DNA from: an uncultured Flavobacteriales bacterium
Lineage (GTDB): Bacteria; Bacteroidota; Bacteroidia; Flavobacteriales_G; Salibacteraceae
NCBI GenBank assembly: GCA_905479105.1
Contig: CAJQLE010000003.1
Coordinates: forward strand, 62,001 to 126,000
Length of the DNA stretch: 64,000 bases
Direction: 5' to 3'
This document shows, in pieces, positions 37,619 through 47,892 of this stretch. Made by a program: the position numbers and the translations under genes. Position 1 is the first letter of the stretch, and every line of letters begins with the position of its first letter. The notes beneath the pieces were generated by a model. That model searched no databases. It saw nothing but the letters and a program-made list of their open reading frames with translations, and was not told where the DNA came from.

Positions 37619-39157
37619 TCAGCCAGCCCAGCTTTCTCGATCTAAACTTCGAAATTGAATGGCTTCCGCCAAATGTTCAGGCTTGATTTTTTCAGAAGCC
37701 CCAAGATCAGCAATGGTTCTTGAAACCTTTAAAATTCGGTCGTAAGCTCTAGCCGAGAGTCCCAGTCGCTCCATAGCTCGTTTTAAAAGCGCCTGGCCGG
37801 CAGTATCAATTTCACAATAGGTCGCAATCATTTTCTTTGTCATTTGAGCATTGCTATAAACACCTTCGAACTCTTTGAATCGCTCCGTCTGAATATTGCG
37901 GGCGCTCATAACACGCTCACGCACAATTTCACTTAACTCAGCCGGGCGTTTATCTGACAATTCATCAAAGTTGACAGGTGTCACTTCGATATGGATGTCG
38001 ATTCTGTCAAGCAGCGGACCGCTAATCTTATTCAAATATTTCTGCACCACTCCTGGCGCACAAACGCAATCTTTTTCGGGGTGATTGTAATATCCACAAG
38101 GACAAGGATTCATCGAAGCGACCAACATGAATGAAGTAGGGTAATCAACGGAAAATCGCGCGCGTGAAATTGTCACTTTTCGCTCCTCCATAGGTTGTCG
38201 CATTACTTCTAATACGGAGCGCTTGAATTCTGGTAATTCATCTAAGAATAATACGCCATTGTGAGCCAATGAAATTTCGCCTGGTTGAGGAAAGCCTCCG
38301 CCTCCAACCAGCGCTACATCACTGATAGTGTGATGTGGGGATCGATACGGACGGACAGTGATGAGCCCGTTTGAGTCGCTTGTTTTCCCTGCCACAGAGT
38401 GGATTTTTGTTGTTTCTAATGCTTCTTGCAAAGTCATTGGAGGCAGAATCGTTGGAAGCCTTTTTGCTAGCATGGTTTTCCCAGCTCCTGGCGGACCAAT
38501 CAGAATAACATTGTGTCCACCTGACGCAGCTATTTCAAGAGAGCGTTTGATGTTTTCTTGGCCTTTTACGTCACTAAAGTCAACTTCAAAATCATTGAGT
38601 CGATTGTAGAATTCTTCTCTGGTATCTAAGAATGTGGGAATGATTTTTTTCTTCCCTTCGAAATGATCGATTACATCTTTAATATGGGTTACCCCAAGAA
38701 CTTCAAAATCATTTACTATAGCAGCTTCCAGTGCATTTTTTTCAGGAAGAATAAAGCCTTTGAAGCCTTCTTTTCTTACTTGAATAGCGATAGGAAGCAC
38801 TCCTTTGATAGGTCTTAACTCTCCATCAAGGGCCAGCTCTCCCATAATGATGTATTCGCTTATATCATCTGAACTGATTTGTTCAGAAGCAGCCAAAATT
38901 CCCATGGCGATCGTGAGGTCATAAGAAGAGCCTTCTTTGCGAATATCCGCAGGCGCCATGTTAATCGTAATCTTCTTTCCTGGAATTTTGTATCCTGTAT
39001 TATTCAAAGCAGCATCAATCCGATGTTGACTTTCTTTTACAGCACTATCAGGAAGCCCAACCAAAGAAAAATTGATTCCCTTGTCGATATTTACTTCAAC
39101 AGTAATGGTGGTGGCATCAACACCGTGAACAGCACTTCCGTAGGTTTTTACAAGCAT
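37619..39157 (-). CDS. YifB/ComM-family Mg-chelatase-like AAA ATPase
   Basis: A 512-residue cytoplasmic protein with an N-terminal Lon-like domain (ATTITVEVNIDKGINFSLVGLPDSA region), a central Mg-chelatase-type AAA+ module with Walker A (GPPGAGKTMLAKRL) and Walker B (LFLDELPEFKRSVLEVMRQP), and a C-terminal Mg_chelatase_C part with zinc-like cysteines (CPCGYYNHPEKDCVC). ComM in Gram-negative bacteria drives branch migration during natural transformation; the general role outside that is less clear. The sequence is normal in length and complete. The start is the usual MLVKTYGSAVHGVDA. Confidence 0.92.
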   Translation of the reverse strand: MLVKTYGSAVHGVDATTITVEVNIDKGINFSLVGLPDSAVKESQHRIDAALNNTGYKIPGKKITINMAPADIRKEGSSYDLTIAMGILAASEQISSDDISEYIIMGELALDGELRPIKGVLPIAIQVRKEGFKGFILPEKNALEAAIVNDFEVLGVTHIKDVIDHFEGKKKIIPTFLDTREEFYNRLNDFEVDFSDVKGQENIKRSLEIAASGGHNVILIGPPGAGKTMLAKRLPTILPPMTLQEALETTKIHSVAGKTSDSNGLITVRPYRSPHHTISDVALVGGGGFPQPGEISLAHNGVLFLDELPEFKRSVLEVMRQPMEERKVTISRARFSVDYPTSFMLVASMNPCPCGYYNHPEKDCVCAPGVVQKYLNKISGPLLDRIDIHIEVTPVNFDELSDKRPAELSEIVRERVMSARNIQTERFKEFEGVYSNAQMTKKMIATYCEIDTAGQALLKRAMERLGLSARAYDRILKVSRTIADLGASEKIKPEHLAEAIQFRSLDRESWAG

Positions 39158-39211
39158 AAATCCGTTTATGCATGCAAAGTACTAAAGCTCAGCCCAATAT
39201 TGCAAATAGTA

Positions 39212-41716
39212 TTATTTCGAAAAGGCAGCTTTTCCAGCTTCTAACCAATGAATATACTTCTCTATATCTGGGTCATAAGCAGCTGTGCCGTTCAATGCAT
39301 CAAGATTCTCATGACCTACGACAACATACTGTGGCTGAGAGTTTGATTTGAAATGCTTGATTTGAAAATCTGCCCATTTGTTTCCTATTGTCTTTACTTT
39401 TTTACCGGTTTCATCAGATACGTACTGCTCTTCTTTTGGAAGGGCTGTTTTTTCATCGACATACAAGGAAATAAGCACAAAGTCATTAGAAAGCATTTCT
39501 AAAACACGCGGATCGCTCCAAACGGTTTCTTCCATTTTTCTGCAATTAACACATGCCCATCCTGTAAAGTCTAATAGAACAGGTTTGTTCACTTGTTTGG
39601 CGTATGCCAATCCCATCTCATAGTCGTGGAAGCAGTTTAAATTATGCGGACAGTGACCTGGGTCAGCGCCATCTGGTATGTTTCCATTTGTGGCATTAAT
39701 GTGAGATACATTTCCACCACCTCCACCAAATCCATTCGGAGCTTCGCTGTAAAACATGGGTGGTGGAAAACCACTGATCAATTTTAAGGGAGCACCCCAA
39801 AGGCCAGGAATGAGATAAATTGTAAACATGAGGAAGGTCGTTGCCAATAATGATCTAGGCACAGAAAGGCGATCTAAAGGTGAGTCATGAGGCATGGTAA
39901 TAAAACCCAAAAGGTAGAGGGTGATCATGGCTGAAACAGCAATCCAAATGGCAATGAAAACCTCTCTTTGAAGAAGGCCTGCTTGAACTACTAAGTCAGC
40001 ATTTGACAAGAATTTAAATGCTAATCCAATTTCTAAAAAGCCAAGAACAACTTTCACTGAGTTTAACCAGCCTCCTGATTTTGGCAAAGAATTTAACCAT
40101 CCAGGGAAAGCAGCGAATAAACCAAATGGTAACGCTAATGCGAGTGAGAAACCTCCCATTCCGACCAATGGACCCGCTACTCCACCATTAACGGCAGCTT
40201 CAACTAATAATGTTCCTATGATGGGACCCGTGCAGCTGAATGAAACAAGAGCCAATGTAAATGCCATGAAGAATATTCCGATCAAACCACCTTTATCCGA
40301 TTGCTGATCAACCTTATTTACGAAGGAAGAGGGCAAGGTGATTTCGAAGGCGCCTAAGAAAGAAATAGCGAAGATGATTAGTAAAAAGAAAAAGGAAAGG
40401 TTAAACCAAACATTGGTTGATAGCGCATTCAACGCATCAGCACCGAAGATAACGGTGACTGCAAATCCAAGCAATGTATATATGCCAATGATGAAAAGCC
40501 CATAAATAATTGCGTTGCTAATTCCTTTGGCTTTCGTTTTAGATTGCTTCGTAAAGAAGCTCACCGTCATCGGAATCATTGGGAAAACACAAGGTGTTAG
40601 TAATGCAGCAAATCCACCTAAGAAACTTAGAAAGAATATTCCCCAAAGGCTTGATCCGCCATCTGATTCAGTTGATTTTTCTTCATCAATAATATTTCCT
40701 TCAAGGTTTTCTGGAACTGCTTGTTCCCCAGCAAGTGTAGCTGTTGCTGCATCTACTTCAAATTCTATGGATTCTGGTGGTAAGCATTTTTCTTCATCAC
40801 AGGTCATGAAATAAACTTCTCCAACAATATTCTCAGATCCATTGATCTTGAAGTCCTGTTCCAAAACTAGCTCATGGCTGAAATAATTCAGGTCCATCAT
40901 GAAATTGGGATCATAGACCTGAATCAGGTCACCGATTTCTCTCAACTCGCCTACTTTTTCAAAGGAACCGGAAATGAAATTTAATTCGGTAGCTGCCGGG
41001 CCGTCATCACTGGGCAAATCTTTTGAATAGACATGCCAGTGCTCTTCAATAGTTGCAGTCGCAACTATTGTGAAAACTTCCTCATCTTTCTTTTTAAGCG
41101 AAATGGTCCAATCAACGGGGTCCAATATTTCAGAATTTCTCTCAGCGCTGTTGTCAAAAACGTCATTTTGGTCGGTTGCGGTAGGTTCTAATTCTGATGT
41201 TGGTATTTTAGTTTCTGCAGGAGATTTAGCAATAGGCGTTGCAGCAGTGTTCGGCTTAAGAGCAGCTTCTATTTCAAAATTGAAATCAATGTATTCTGGT
41301 GGAAGACACTTGGTATCATCACAAGTCATATAGGTCAACTCACCTTTGACGGTGGCCATTGGTGCCGTTAACTTTACTTTTTGACTGATCGTGACTTTGG
41401 TCTCAAACCAAGAAAGCTCCATTTCAAAATTTGGATCGTATTCTTTATGTGGTTTAGGTTCTTTGATTTTCCCAACTAACTCTGCTCCATTGATATCGCC
41501 AAAGACAATCTCAGTGGGAATGGGGCCCATATCGCTTTCTAATTGGGTAGCGTAGACATGCCATCCTTGTTCAATGTTCGCAGTGAATTTTAATATGGCA
41601 TGCTCATCACCTTCAAGGGAATAGTCAAATGACCACTTTACCGGATTGTATACTTGCCCAATACTCGAAAGCGCTGAGAGTAAAATAACGAGGAATGTTA
41701 AGAACCTGAGCTTCAT
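39212..41716 (-). CDS. DsbD-like thiol-disulfide interchange protein
   Basis: A membrane electron-transfer protein of about 834 residues that passes electrons from cytoplasmic thioredoxin to periplasmic disulfide partners. Order: signal peptide, two tandem DsbD-alpha domains (TCDDTKCLPPE, then TCDEEKCLPPE), a membrane core of about eight helices with CVFPMIPMTV and FSCTGPIIG, and a C-terminal thioredoxin domain with CVNC (GWACVNCRKMEETVW). E. coli DsbD has one alpha domain; here two. I start at the ATG at 41716 (MKLRFLTFLVILL); the ATG at 41779 would add 21 residues before the signal. A TATTTTTG -7-like element at 41738-41745 (minus) supports the shorter start. Confidence 0.9.
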   Translation of the reverse strand: MKLRFLTFLVILLSALSSIGQVYNPVKWSFDYSLEGDEHAILKFTANIEQGWHVYATQLESDMGPIPTEIVFGDINGAELVGKIKEPKPHKEYDPNFEMELSWFETKVTISQKVKLTAPMATVKGELTYMTCDDTKCLPPEYIDFNFEIEAALKPNTAATPIAKSPAETKIPTSELEPTATDQNDVFDNSAERNSEILDPVDWTISLKKKDEEVFTIVATATIEEHWHVYSKDLPSDDGPAATELNFISGSFEKVGELREIGDLIQVYDPNFMMDLNYFSHELVLEQDFKINGSENIVGEVYFMTCDEEKCLPPESIEFEVDAATATLAGEQAVPENLEGNIIDEEKSTESDGGSSLWGIFFLSFLGGFAALLTPCVFPMIPMTVSFFTKQSKTKAKGISNAIIYGLFIIGIYTLLGFAVTVIFGADALNALSTNVWFNLSFFFLLIIFAISFLGAFEITLPSSFVNKVDQQSDKGGLIGIFFMAFTLALVSFSCTGPIIGTLLVEAAVNGGVAGPLVGMGGFSLALALPFGLFAAFPGWLNSLPKSGGWLNSVKVVLGFLEIGLAFKFLSNADLVVQAGLLQREVFIAIWIAVSAMITLYLLGFITMPHDSPLDRLSVPRSLLATTFLMFTIYLIPGLWGAPLKLISGFPPPMFYSEAPNGFGGGGGNVSHINATNGNIPDGADPGHCPHNLNCFHDYEMGLAYAKQVNKPVLLDFTGWACVNCRKMEETVWSDPRVLEMLSNDFVLISLYVDEKTALPKEEQYVSDETGKKVKTIGNKWADFQIKHFKSNSQPQYVVVGHENLDALNGTAAYDPDIEKYIHWLEAGKAAFSK

Positions 41717-41822
41717 TTGCTTGAAATTATAAGAACACAAAAATAAGTAAATGCCACAGCGCGCTGAAGAAAGCCGCATTCATGTTTGGATTCTTAACAT
41801 TTCAATTACTGCTAAAACTGGT

Positions 41823-41863
41823 TTAAAAGAAGAAGGTGCTTTGGATAACACCAAAACACCTTC
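41823..41863 (-). terminator. Hairpin terminator after the RND operon
   Basis: On the minus strand, GAAGGTG (41863-41857) and TTTGG pair, with one mismatch, with CCAAA and CACCTTC (41838-41832), loop ATAACA-like, then a T-rich stretch to 41823. It lies about 30 bases after the RND permease stop. Confidence 0.6.
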
Positions 41864-41894
41864 AACCAACCTACTACCTATGAAAATCTTTTAT

Positions 41895-44800
41895 CTAGAT
41901 GTGCAATTCTTTATCGCCAGCCAACTTATAGGCTAAACGGGTTTTTAAGTAATACATTATCGGAACAACAACCAAGGTTAAGAACGTAGCGAATGTTAAT
42001 CCGAATATGATAGTCCAGCTCATTGGTCCCCAGAATACAACATTGTCTCCACCAACATAAACGTTGGCTCCAGTTCCATTAAGTAAACCAATAAAATCGA
42101 TGTTCAAACCAATGGCAAGTGGAACTAATCCTAATACCGTTGTGATTGCCGTTAATAATACTGGTCGTAGACGTTTTTTACCGCCTTCGATCATGCAGTC
42201 TATGAGCACAGGAATGGGAAGCTTAGAGTTTTCAGGTAGATCCATTTCACTCATTCTACGGTCGATGATCAACTTGGTGTAATCAATCAATACGATGGCA
42301 TTATTTACCACAATCCCTGCTAGAGAAATGATGCCGATCATGGTCATGATGATCACGAAGTCCATCTGAAATATAACTAGTCCAAGGAACACCCCTATCA
42401 AACTCAATACAACCGAACCAACAATTATGAATGGCGTCAAGGCTGAGTTAAATTGAGCAACTAAGATTAGAAAAATCAAGAATACAGCGACCAATAGAGC
42501 AGTACTTAAAAAGGCCATCTCCTTTTCTTGGTCTTCTTGCTGTCCTGTGAACTTAACGCCCACTCCCTCTGGAGTATCATAAAGGTCTAACGCCTCTTTT
42601 ATTTGTGCGACAACTTCGTTCGGATTATCACTTTCCAATACATTGGATGAAATTGTAATCAATCGAGTTTGACCTTTACGCTTTACAGCGCTAAATGTGG
42701 TAGAATTGCTAGCGGTGGCAACGGCAGATATTGGCACTTGTTGAATTTGACCATTCGACTGATCGCGGAATGTTATCTGCTGATTCATCAAGGCATCCTT
42801 GTCATATCGATACTTGTCTTGCAGGCGAATCATGATTGGATATTCGTCTTCTCCTTCTTTGAATGAGCTTACTTCCATTCCAAAAAGAGAATTTCTCAAA
42901 GTAGATCCGATTTGCCCCGTTGAAACGTTTAGTCTTCGCGCTTTCGAACGATTGATTTCCAATGGCATTTCTGGTTTCCCCATTTGCACATCCAGCTTCA
43001 ACTCTTCGATACCCGGGATGTTTTGCGAATTCACAAATTCCTTGATGTTTTCGGCTTCAGCCAAAAGGAGATCGTAGTCGTCTCCGCTAACCTCGATGTT
43101 AATAGCCTTTTTTTGCGGTGGTCCACCCGGATCTTTATCTACTGTAATTTGAACACCTGGTGCATCTCCTACCAATTCGCGTATTTCATCCATTACTTGA
43201 TTAGTGCTCACACCACGTCTGTATTGGAATTGAACGAAAGACACCGTTATTCGTGCTTTGTGAGGAGTTGCTGCCATAGAAGGCCCTTCATTCGGATCAG
43301 AAGTGCCAGCCCCAACTTGTGCAATTATTGATTCGATTAGAAAATTGTTCCGATAAGAGATGCCGTTTTCTTCTGTGACAACTTCATACTGAGATGCATA
43401 GTCGATTAACTTTTCTTCTAATTCTTTGGTTGTTTTATTTATAACTTCTATATCAGTTCCGATGGGTCCTTCTAAGAAAACGTTCACGTAGTTAGGCATG
43501 TTTGCTGGAAAGAAAACCACTTTCGGCATAAACAGCCATAACAAGATGCCTGAAAAAACCAAAAGGCCGATTGATCCAAAAAACAATCCTAATGGTCGTT
43601 TACCTTTAAAGGTCACAGCCAACGTTTTTTCATAGACTCGCTCCAAATACGGAAGCACTACTCTTTGGAATTTATTCGTGGCAGGCGTCAATAGGAACTT
43701 GGTTATAATAACCATTGCGCCTAAGAAAATAAGAAGGTTGCCCAACCAAGTTATTCCGAACGAAACAAGAAAGCCTAGAAGCATAGTGATTGATCCAATT
43801 GTGATGGCTCTTTTGGCTGCCATCTCAGGTTCTTCTACCCGCATGTAAAGCATGGTTAAAACAGGATTGATCACCAAAGCCACAAAGAGAGAAGAGCCCA
43901 ATACGATAATCAATGTAAAAGGAAGGTAGAACATAAACTCGCCCATCAACCCTGGCCAAATCATCAATGGTAAGAAGGCCGCAAGTGTTGTTGCAGTCGA
44001 GGCAATAATTGGCCACGCCACTTCTCCCACTCCATATTTTGCAGCATCATAAGCACTTGATCCTTCGCTCATCAATCGATAAACGTTTTCTACCACTACA
44101 ATACCATTATCAACCAACATTCCTAGGGCTAAAACTAATGCGAAAAGCACCATCATGTTCAGCGTTACGCCAGTCAAGCTGAGGATGAAAAACGAAATGA
44201 ACATGGAAAGCGGAATAGCCACTCCAACAAACAATGCATTCCTTAATCCTAAGAAAAATAAAAGGACAAGAATGACGAGTAGCATTCCGAAAATGATCGA
44301 GTTTTCAAGTTCGCTCACTTGAGTTCGAGTTTGCTTTGACTGATCCCCTGTTACACTTATGTCTAAGTTTTCTGGAAAGTCATTCTCCTTAGCCGCGGCT
44401 AATATTTTAGCAATATTGTCGGAAGCTTCGATCAAGTTTTCACCAGCACGTTTCTTCACATCAACCATCACCACCGGCTTCTCGTATTCACGAGCATAAC
44501 TTTCAGCTTCTTTTTCTTCAAAAACCACCTCAGCAATGTCTCTTAAATAGACGATGTCTTGATTTTCTTGCTTTACGATGACATTACCCAGATCTGCAGC
44601 ATTCTCTATTTCACCAATCACACGAACAGATCTTCTAATGTCGCCCTCTAAAATATTACCAGCACTTATCGTGAGGTTTTCATTGTTGATAGCACCAGCG
44701 ATGTCATTGAAACTTAATTTGTTGGCTTGAAGCTTAAATAAGTCAACATTTACCTTCATTTCTTTATCCTGAACGCCTCTAATGTCAACTTCAGTGATCT

Positions 44801-45350
44801 CGCTAAGCTTTTCAATTCTGTCTTCAAGAATCTCGGCATAATCGTTCAATTGATCAATGCTGAAGTCTCCAGATAAGTTGATGTTCATAATAGGAGTGAG
44901 TTCGGAAAGATTCATTTCGAAGACGTTCGGATCTGCCGGTAAATCTTGTGGGAAATCTTGATCTCCTTTTGCAATATCAACCTTGTCTTTCACTTTTCTC
45001 AAAGCTTGTTCTGGGGTAATACTGAAATCGAATTCAACCATAATAGTTGAATAACCTTCTACAGAAGTAGAGGTGATTCGGTCAATTCCTGATATCGAGC
45101 CTACTTCTTTTTCAAGCGGACGGGTAACCAGTTTTTCAATATCCACAGGAGAGTTACCCGGGTAAGGCGTTCCTATATAAATAGTAGGGATTACAATCTC
45201 TGGAAAAGCTTCTCGAGGCATGCTTATGTAGCTGCCCAATCCTGCAATTACCATTATAATCAACACTACCATCACCGTAATTCGGTTGTTGATACTTGCG
45301 GTTGTCAGCCCAAATTGCCGCAGAAATTTATTTTTATTCGTTTGTTCCAT
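41895..45350 (-). CDS. RND efflux permease (HAE1/AcrB-like)
   Basis: A 1151-residue inner-membrane proton-driven exporter. Family marks: TVMVVLIIMVIAGLGSYISM-like first helix with the PREAFPEIV motif, GMLVDNGIVVVENVYRL with the proton-relay Asp, and the mirrored second half (GIVVNNAIVLIDYTKL). An extra stretch around residues 500-560 (MLLGFLVSFGITWLGN, LIFLGAMVIITKFLL) adds what looks like two helices between the sixth helix and the following cytoplasmic part. Substrates (drugs, bile salts, dyes or heavy metals) cannot be told; an HAE-1 drug pump is most likely. It is the last gene of the TetR-TolC-MFP-RND operon. Confidence 0.93.
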   Translation of the reverse strand: MEQTNKNKFLRQFGLTTASINNRITVMVVLIIMVIAGLGSYISMPREAFPEIVIPTIYIGTPYPGNSPVDIEKLVTRPLEKEVGSISGIDRITSTSVEGYSTIMVEFDFSITPEQALRKVKDKVDIAKGDQDFPQDLPADPNVFEMNLSELTPIMNINLSGDFSIDQLNDYAEILEDRIEKLSEITEVDIRGVQDKEMKVNVDLFKLQANKLSFNDIAGAINNENLTISAGNILEGDIRRSVRVIGEIENAADLGNVIVKQENQDIVYLRDIAEVVFEEKEAESYAREYEKPVVMVDVKKRAGENLIEASDNIAKILAAAKENDFPENLDISVTGDQSKQTRTQVSELENSIIFGMLLVILVLLFFLGLRNALFVGVAIPLSMFISFFILSLTGVTLNMMVLFALVLALGMLVDNGIVVVENVYRLMSEGSSAYDAAKYGVGEVAWPIIASTATTLAAFLPLMIWPGLMGEFMFYLPFTLIIVLGSSLFVALVINPVLTMLYMRVEEPEMAAKRAITIGSITMLLGFLVSFGITWLGNLLIFLGAMVIITKFLLTPATNKFQRVVLPYLERVYEKTLAVTFKGKRPLGLFFGSIGLLVFSGILLWLFMPKVVFFPANMPNYVNVFLEGPIGTDIEVINKTTKELEEKLIDYASQYEVVTEENGISYRNNFLIESIIAQVGAGTSDPNEGPSMAATPHKARITVSFVQFQYRRGVSTNQVMDEIRELVGDAPGVQITVDKDPGGPPQKKAINIEVSGDDYDLLLAEAENIKEFVNSQNIPGIEELKLDVQMGKPEMPLEINRSKARRLNVSTGQIGSTLRNSLFGMEVSSFKEGEDEYPIMIRLQDKYRYDKDALMNQQITFRDQSNGQIQQVPISAVATASNSTTFSAVKRKGQTRLITISSNVLESDNPNEVVAQIKEALDLYDTPEGVGVKFTGQQEDQEKEMAFLSTALLVAVFLIFLILVAQFNSALTPFIIVGSVVLSLIGVFLGLVIFQMDFVIIMTMIGIISLAGIVVNNAIVLIDYTKLIIDRRMSEMDLPENSKLPIPVLIDCMIEGGKKRLRPVLLTAITTVLGLVPLAIGLNIDFIGLLNGTGANVYVGGDNVVFWGPMSWTIIFGLTFATFLTLVVVPIMYYLKTRLAYKLAGDKELHI

Positions 45351-45374
45351 TATAGTCTTTTTAAAATCTGCTGA

Positions 45375-46511
45375 TTAGGCTTCTGTTTTTACTACATCGC
45401 CATCTTTGATTGATCTAGCTCCTTGGCTTACAAGCGTTTCTGAGCCTGTCAATCCTTTTAAAACTTCGCTGTTATTATCATACGTCATGCCTGACTCGAT
45501 CATAGTTTTAACAACTGTTTTTTGCCCACCGTTTTCTTTTATCACGTACACAAACTCTTCTCCTGTTGGAGTGATCTGAATGAGTGAAGTAGGAATGACA
45601 ACTGCGCTGTCTCTTTTGTAGTCGCGCACCTCTAATTCACCAAGCATATTTGGCTTCAACATTTTATCAGAATTGTCGAGTAATAATTTGATTTTGAATG
45701 ATCGGTTGTTTGGGTTAATAAAGCTTCCTATTCTGTGGATTTTAGATTCAACCTTCGTGTCTGCAGATGGAAAATGGATCATCACCTTATCGCCTTCTTT
45801 TATTTGACCTATATAGCGCTCTGTAATGTCGGCCTTCACATACATTATTTCCGTGTTTATTAATCGAAAAGCTGGCATAGCGGGGTTTGCCATTTCGCCA
45901 ATCTTTGGGTTAATTTCATCTACTATTCCAGCAAAAGGAGCTGTAATGTTGTACAGTGCCTTTTGGGCTTGTAGCGTTTCTAAGTTCTGCTGAAGAGATT
46001 CATAGTTGTTCTTGCTTTGTAGGAATTGAATCTCAGAACCGATGTTTTGTTTCCAAAGAGCTTCTTGCTTTTCAAAAAGGGTTTTGGTAAGCTCAAGTCT
46101 TGATTTTAACTCATCGATTTGGTTGCCAATAATCTTGCTATCAATGGTCATTAGCACTTGGCCTTTGGTCACTTGATCGCCTTCTTTTACGTTTATGGAA
46201 GTGATTTTTCCAGCAGCTTCCGCAAAAATTTGAGCGTTTTGGTCTGTCTCGACCACACCTTGTACATTGAAGAAATGCTCGAAAGGTGCAGTTGTTAATG
46301 CTAACACAGTCACATTAGTGACGCGTTCATTAATGTTTGTGTCTACATCGTTTATCTCTAGTTCAAGTGCTTTGAGTTCATCCGAAATATTGGTTCGAGC
46401 TATTTTCAAAGAATCTCTTCTAGATTGTAATTTCCCTAAATCTGTTGTGGCTTCTTGAGCGCATGAGGCGAGAAAAAGGGCAACAATGGCAGTGTAAATA
46501 AAAAGTTTCAT
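45375..46511 (-). CDS. RND periplasmic adaptor (membrane-fusion) protein
   Basis: 378 residues with lipobox (LFLASC), so probably a lipoprotein. Coiled-coil hairpin (about residues 30-60 and 130-170), biotinyl-lipoyl-like parts (EAAGKITSINVKEGDQVTKG; ITAPFAGIVDEINPKIGE) and beta-barrel domain follow the AcrA pattern. It links the permease to the TolC channel. It ends 24 bases before the permease start. Confidence 0.92.
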   Translation of the reverse strand: MKLFIYTAIVALFLASCAQEATTDLGKLQSRRDSLKIARTNISDELKALELEINDVDTNINERVTNVTVLALTTAPFEHFFNVQGVVETDQNAQIFAEAAGKITSINVKEGDQVTKGQVLMTIDSKIIGNQIDELKSRLELTKTLFEKQEALWKQNIGSEIQFLQSKNNYESLQQNLETLQAQKALYNITAPFAGIVDEINPKIGEMANPAMPAFRLINTEIMYVKADITERYIGQIKEGDKVMIHFPSADTKVESKIHRIGSFINPNNRSFKIKLLLDNSDKMLKPNMLGELEVRDYKRDSAVVIPTSLIQITPTGEEFVYVIKENGGQKTVVKTMIESGMTYDNNSEVLKGLTGSETLVSQGARSIKDGDVVKTEA

Positions 46512-46542
46512 GGTTATATATTGTAATTGTTGGCGAATGGAA

Positions 46543-47889
46543 TTAATTATTCCCTAGTGCTTTGTCTAGGTTTAGTTTTGCTTGGAAAAGGTTCTGAGCT
46601 GTGTTTATGTAGGTGGAAAGTGTTTGCAAGTATTGTGACTCAGATTGAGCGTAGTCTAAACTTGATACAACACCCTCCTTGTACTTTGTGTTTGTCGTTT
46701 TCTTTATGCTTTCTGCTAATTCAAGATTTTCTTTTGCTACCGACATGTTTTGAAGCGCGCTGGCATAATCACCTTGAGCAGTTTCAGCTTGCATATTCAA
46801 GTTTTGTTCAATTTGACGTTTTTGACTTTGAGTTTTCTCAAGCTCAAGTTTGGCTTGTTTGGTTTTGTAAAAACGCATTCCAGAGCTAAAAATTGGGACA
46901 TTCAATTGGAGTCCTGCAATAGTTGTCGGGTAAAATGTATTGGAAAATAATTCAGAAAAGTCTTGGCTAAAACCATTTTGGCTATGATTGAAGAATGCCG
47001 CTAACTGAGGATAATTCTTAGTTTTTTCGGCTGAAAGCGAAAGCTCAGATAGCTCGATACCTTGGTTGACCGTTCTATAATCAATATGGTTTTCGATGGA
47101 GAAAGATTGATCTAAAATGGCCATTCCTTCTACTGTTCCTAAGAGTTCTTCAAATGTTTGGCTCAGCGTGATTTCCTGATCAGCAGCAAGACCGATTTGA
47201 AATTTAAGCGCATTCATTACTGATGCTCTTTGTCTTCCGATCATGTCGATCTGATATTGTAAGTTGGATTGTGCTAAGCGCACTTGATCAGCGTCTTGTT
47301 TTTCAGCAAAACCCACTTCATATAAGGCTTTAGTCTCAGCAGAGCTTTGATCAACAGTGAGTTTATTCGCTTTTAATGATTCAAGCGTCTTATCTAAAGA
47401 CAATAGGGCAAAATACGTTTGAGCAATTTGATTTCTGACTGATATTTCAGTGCTTTCTTTGTTTAGTTGAGAATAATTCAGGTATGCCTTTGATGCTTTT
47501 AAGCCTACAAAATAGCTTCCATCAAAAAGCAATTGAGAAGCCGTGATTCCGGCTGTTGCTGAAAATGGAAGACCGAACTGCAAAGGCACTAGAATATCCG
47601 CTGGAGCTGTTGGATCGAATGTACTCGCTGGTGCCACTTGGGTAGGGACATCAATGTAGTAGTTCATTCCCGCTTCTCCGCTCAATTGCGGTAAACCTAT
47701 CGCTGTTGTCTCTCTGACTTTAGCCTCAGAAATCTGAATGTCGAAACCCGCCTGTTTGAGCTGTTCGTTATTTTTTATGGCATAAGCTTGCGCCTCTGCA
47801 AGCGTAAATGTTTGCACTGAAGCACTCTGCGCTTGAATACTGGATATACCAATACACAAAGCGATAGCCGTTATAAGTAGTGATCGCAT
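46543..47889 (-). CDS. TolC-family outer-membrane efflux channel
   Basis: 448 residues with a signal peptide (LLITAIALCIGISSIQAQ) and the duplicated OEP helical pattern (TLAEAQAYAIKNNEQLKQAG in the first half; KLELEKTQSQKRQIEQNLNM and AQSESQYLQTLSTYINTAQN in the second). It forms the trimeric exit duct of the pump encoded by the next two genes. The start is 3 bases after the TetR stop, so it is in the same operon. Confidence 0.92.
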   Translation of the reverse strand: MRSLLITAIALCIGISSIQAQSASVQTFTLAEAQAYAIKNNEQLKQAGFDIQISEAKVRETTAIGLPQLSGEAGMNYYIDVPTQVAPASTFDPTAPADILVPLQFGLPFSATAGITASQLLFDGSYFVGLKASKAYLNYSQLNKESTEISVRNQIAQTYFALLSLDKTLESLKANKLTVDQSSAETKALYEVGFAEKQDADQVRLAQSNLQYQIDMIGRQRASVMNALKFQIGLAADQEITLSQTFEELLGTVEGMAILDQSFSIENHIDYRTVNQGIELSELSLSAEKTKNYPQLAAFFNHSQNGFSQDFSELFSNTFYPTTIAGLQLNVPIFSSGMRFYKTKQAKLELEKTQSQKRQIEQNLNMQAETAQGDYASALQNMSVAKENLELAESIKKTTNTKYKEGVVSSLDYAQSESQYLQTLSTYINTAQNLFQAKLNLDKALGNN

Positions 47890-47892
47890 GAA

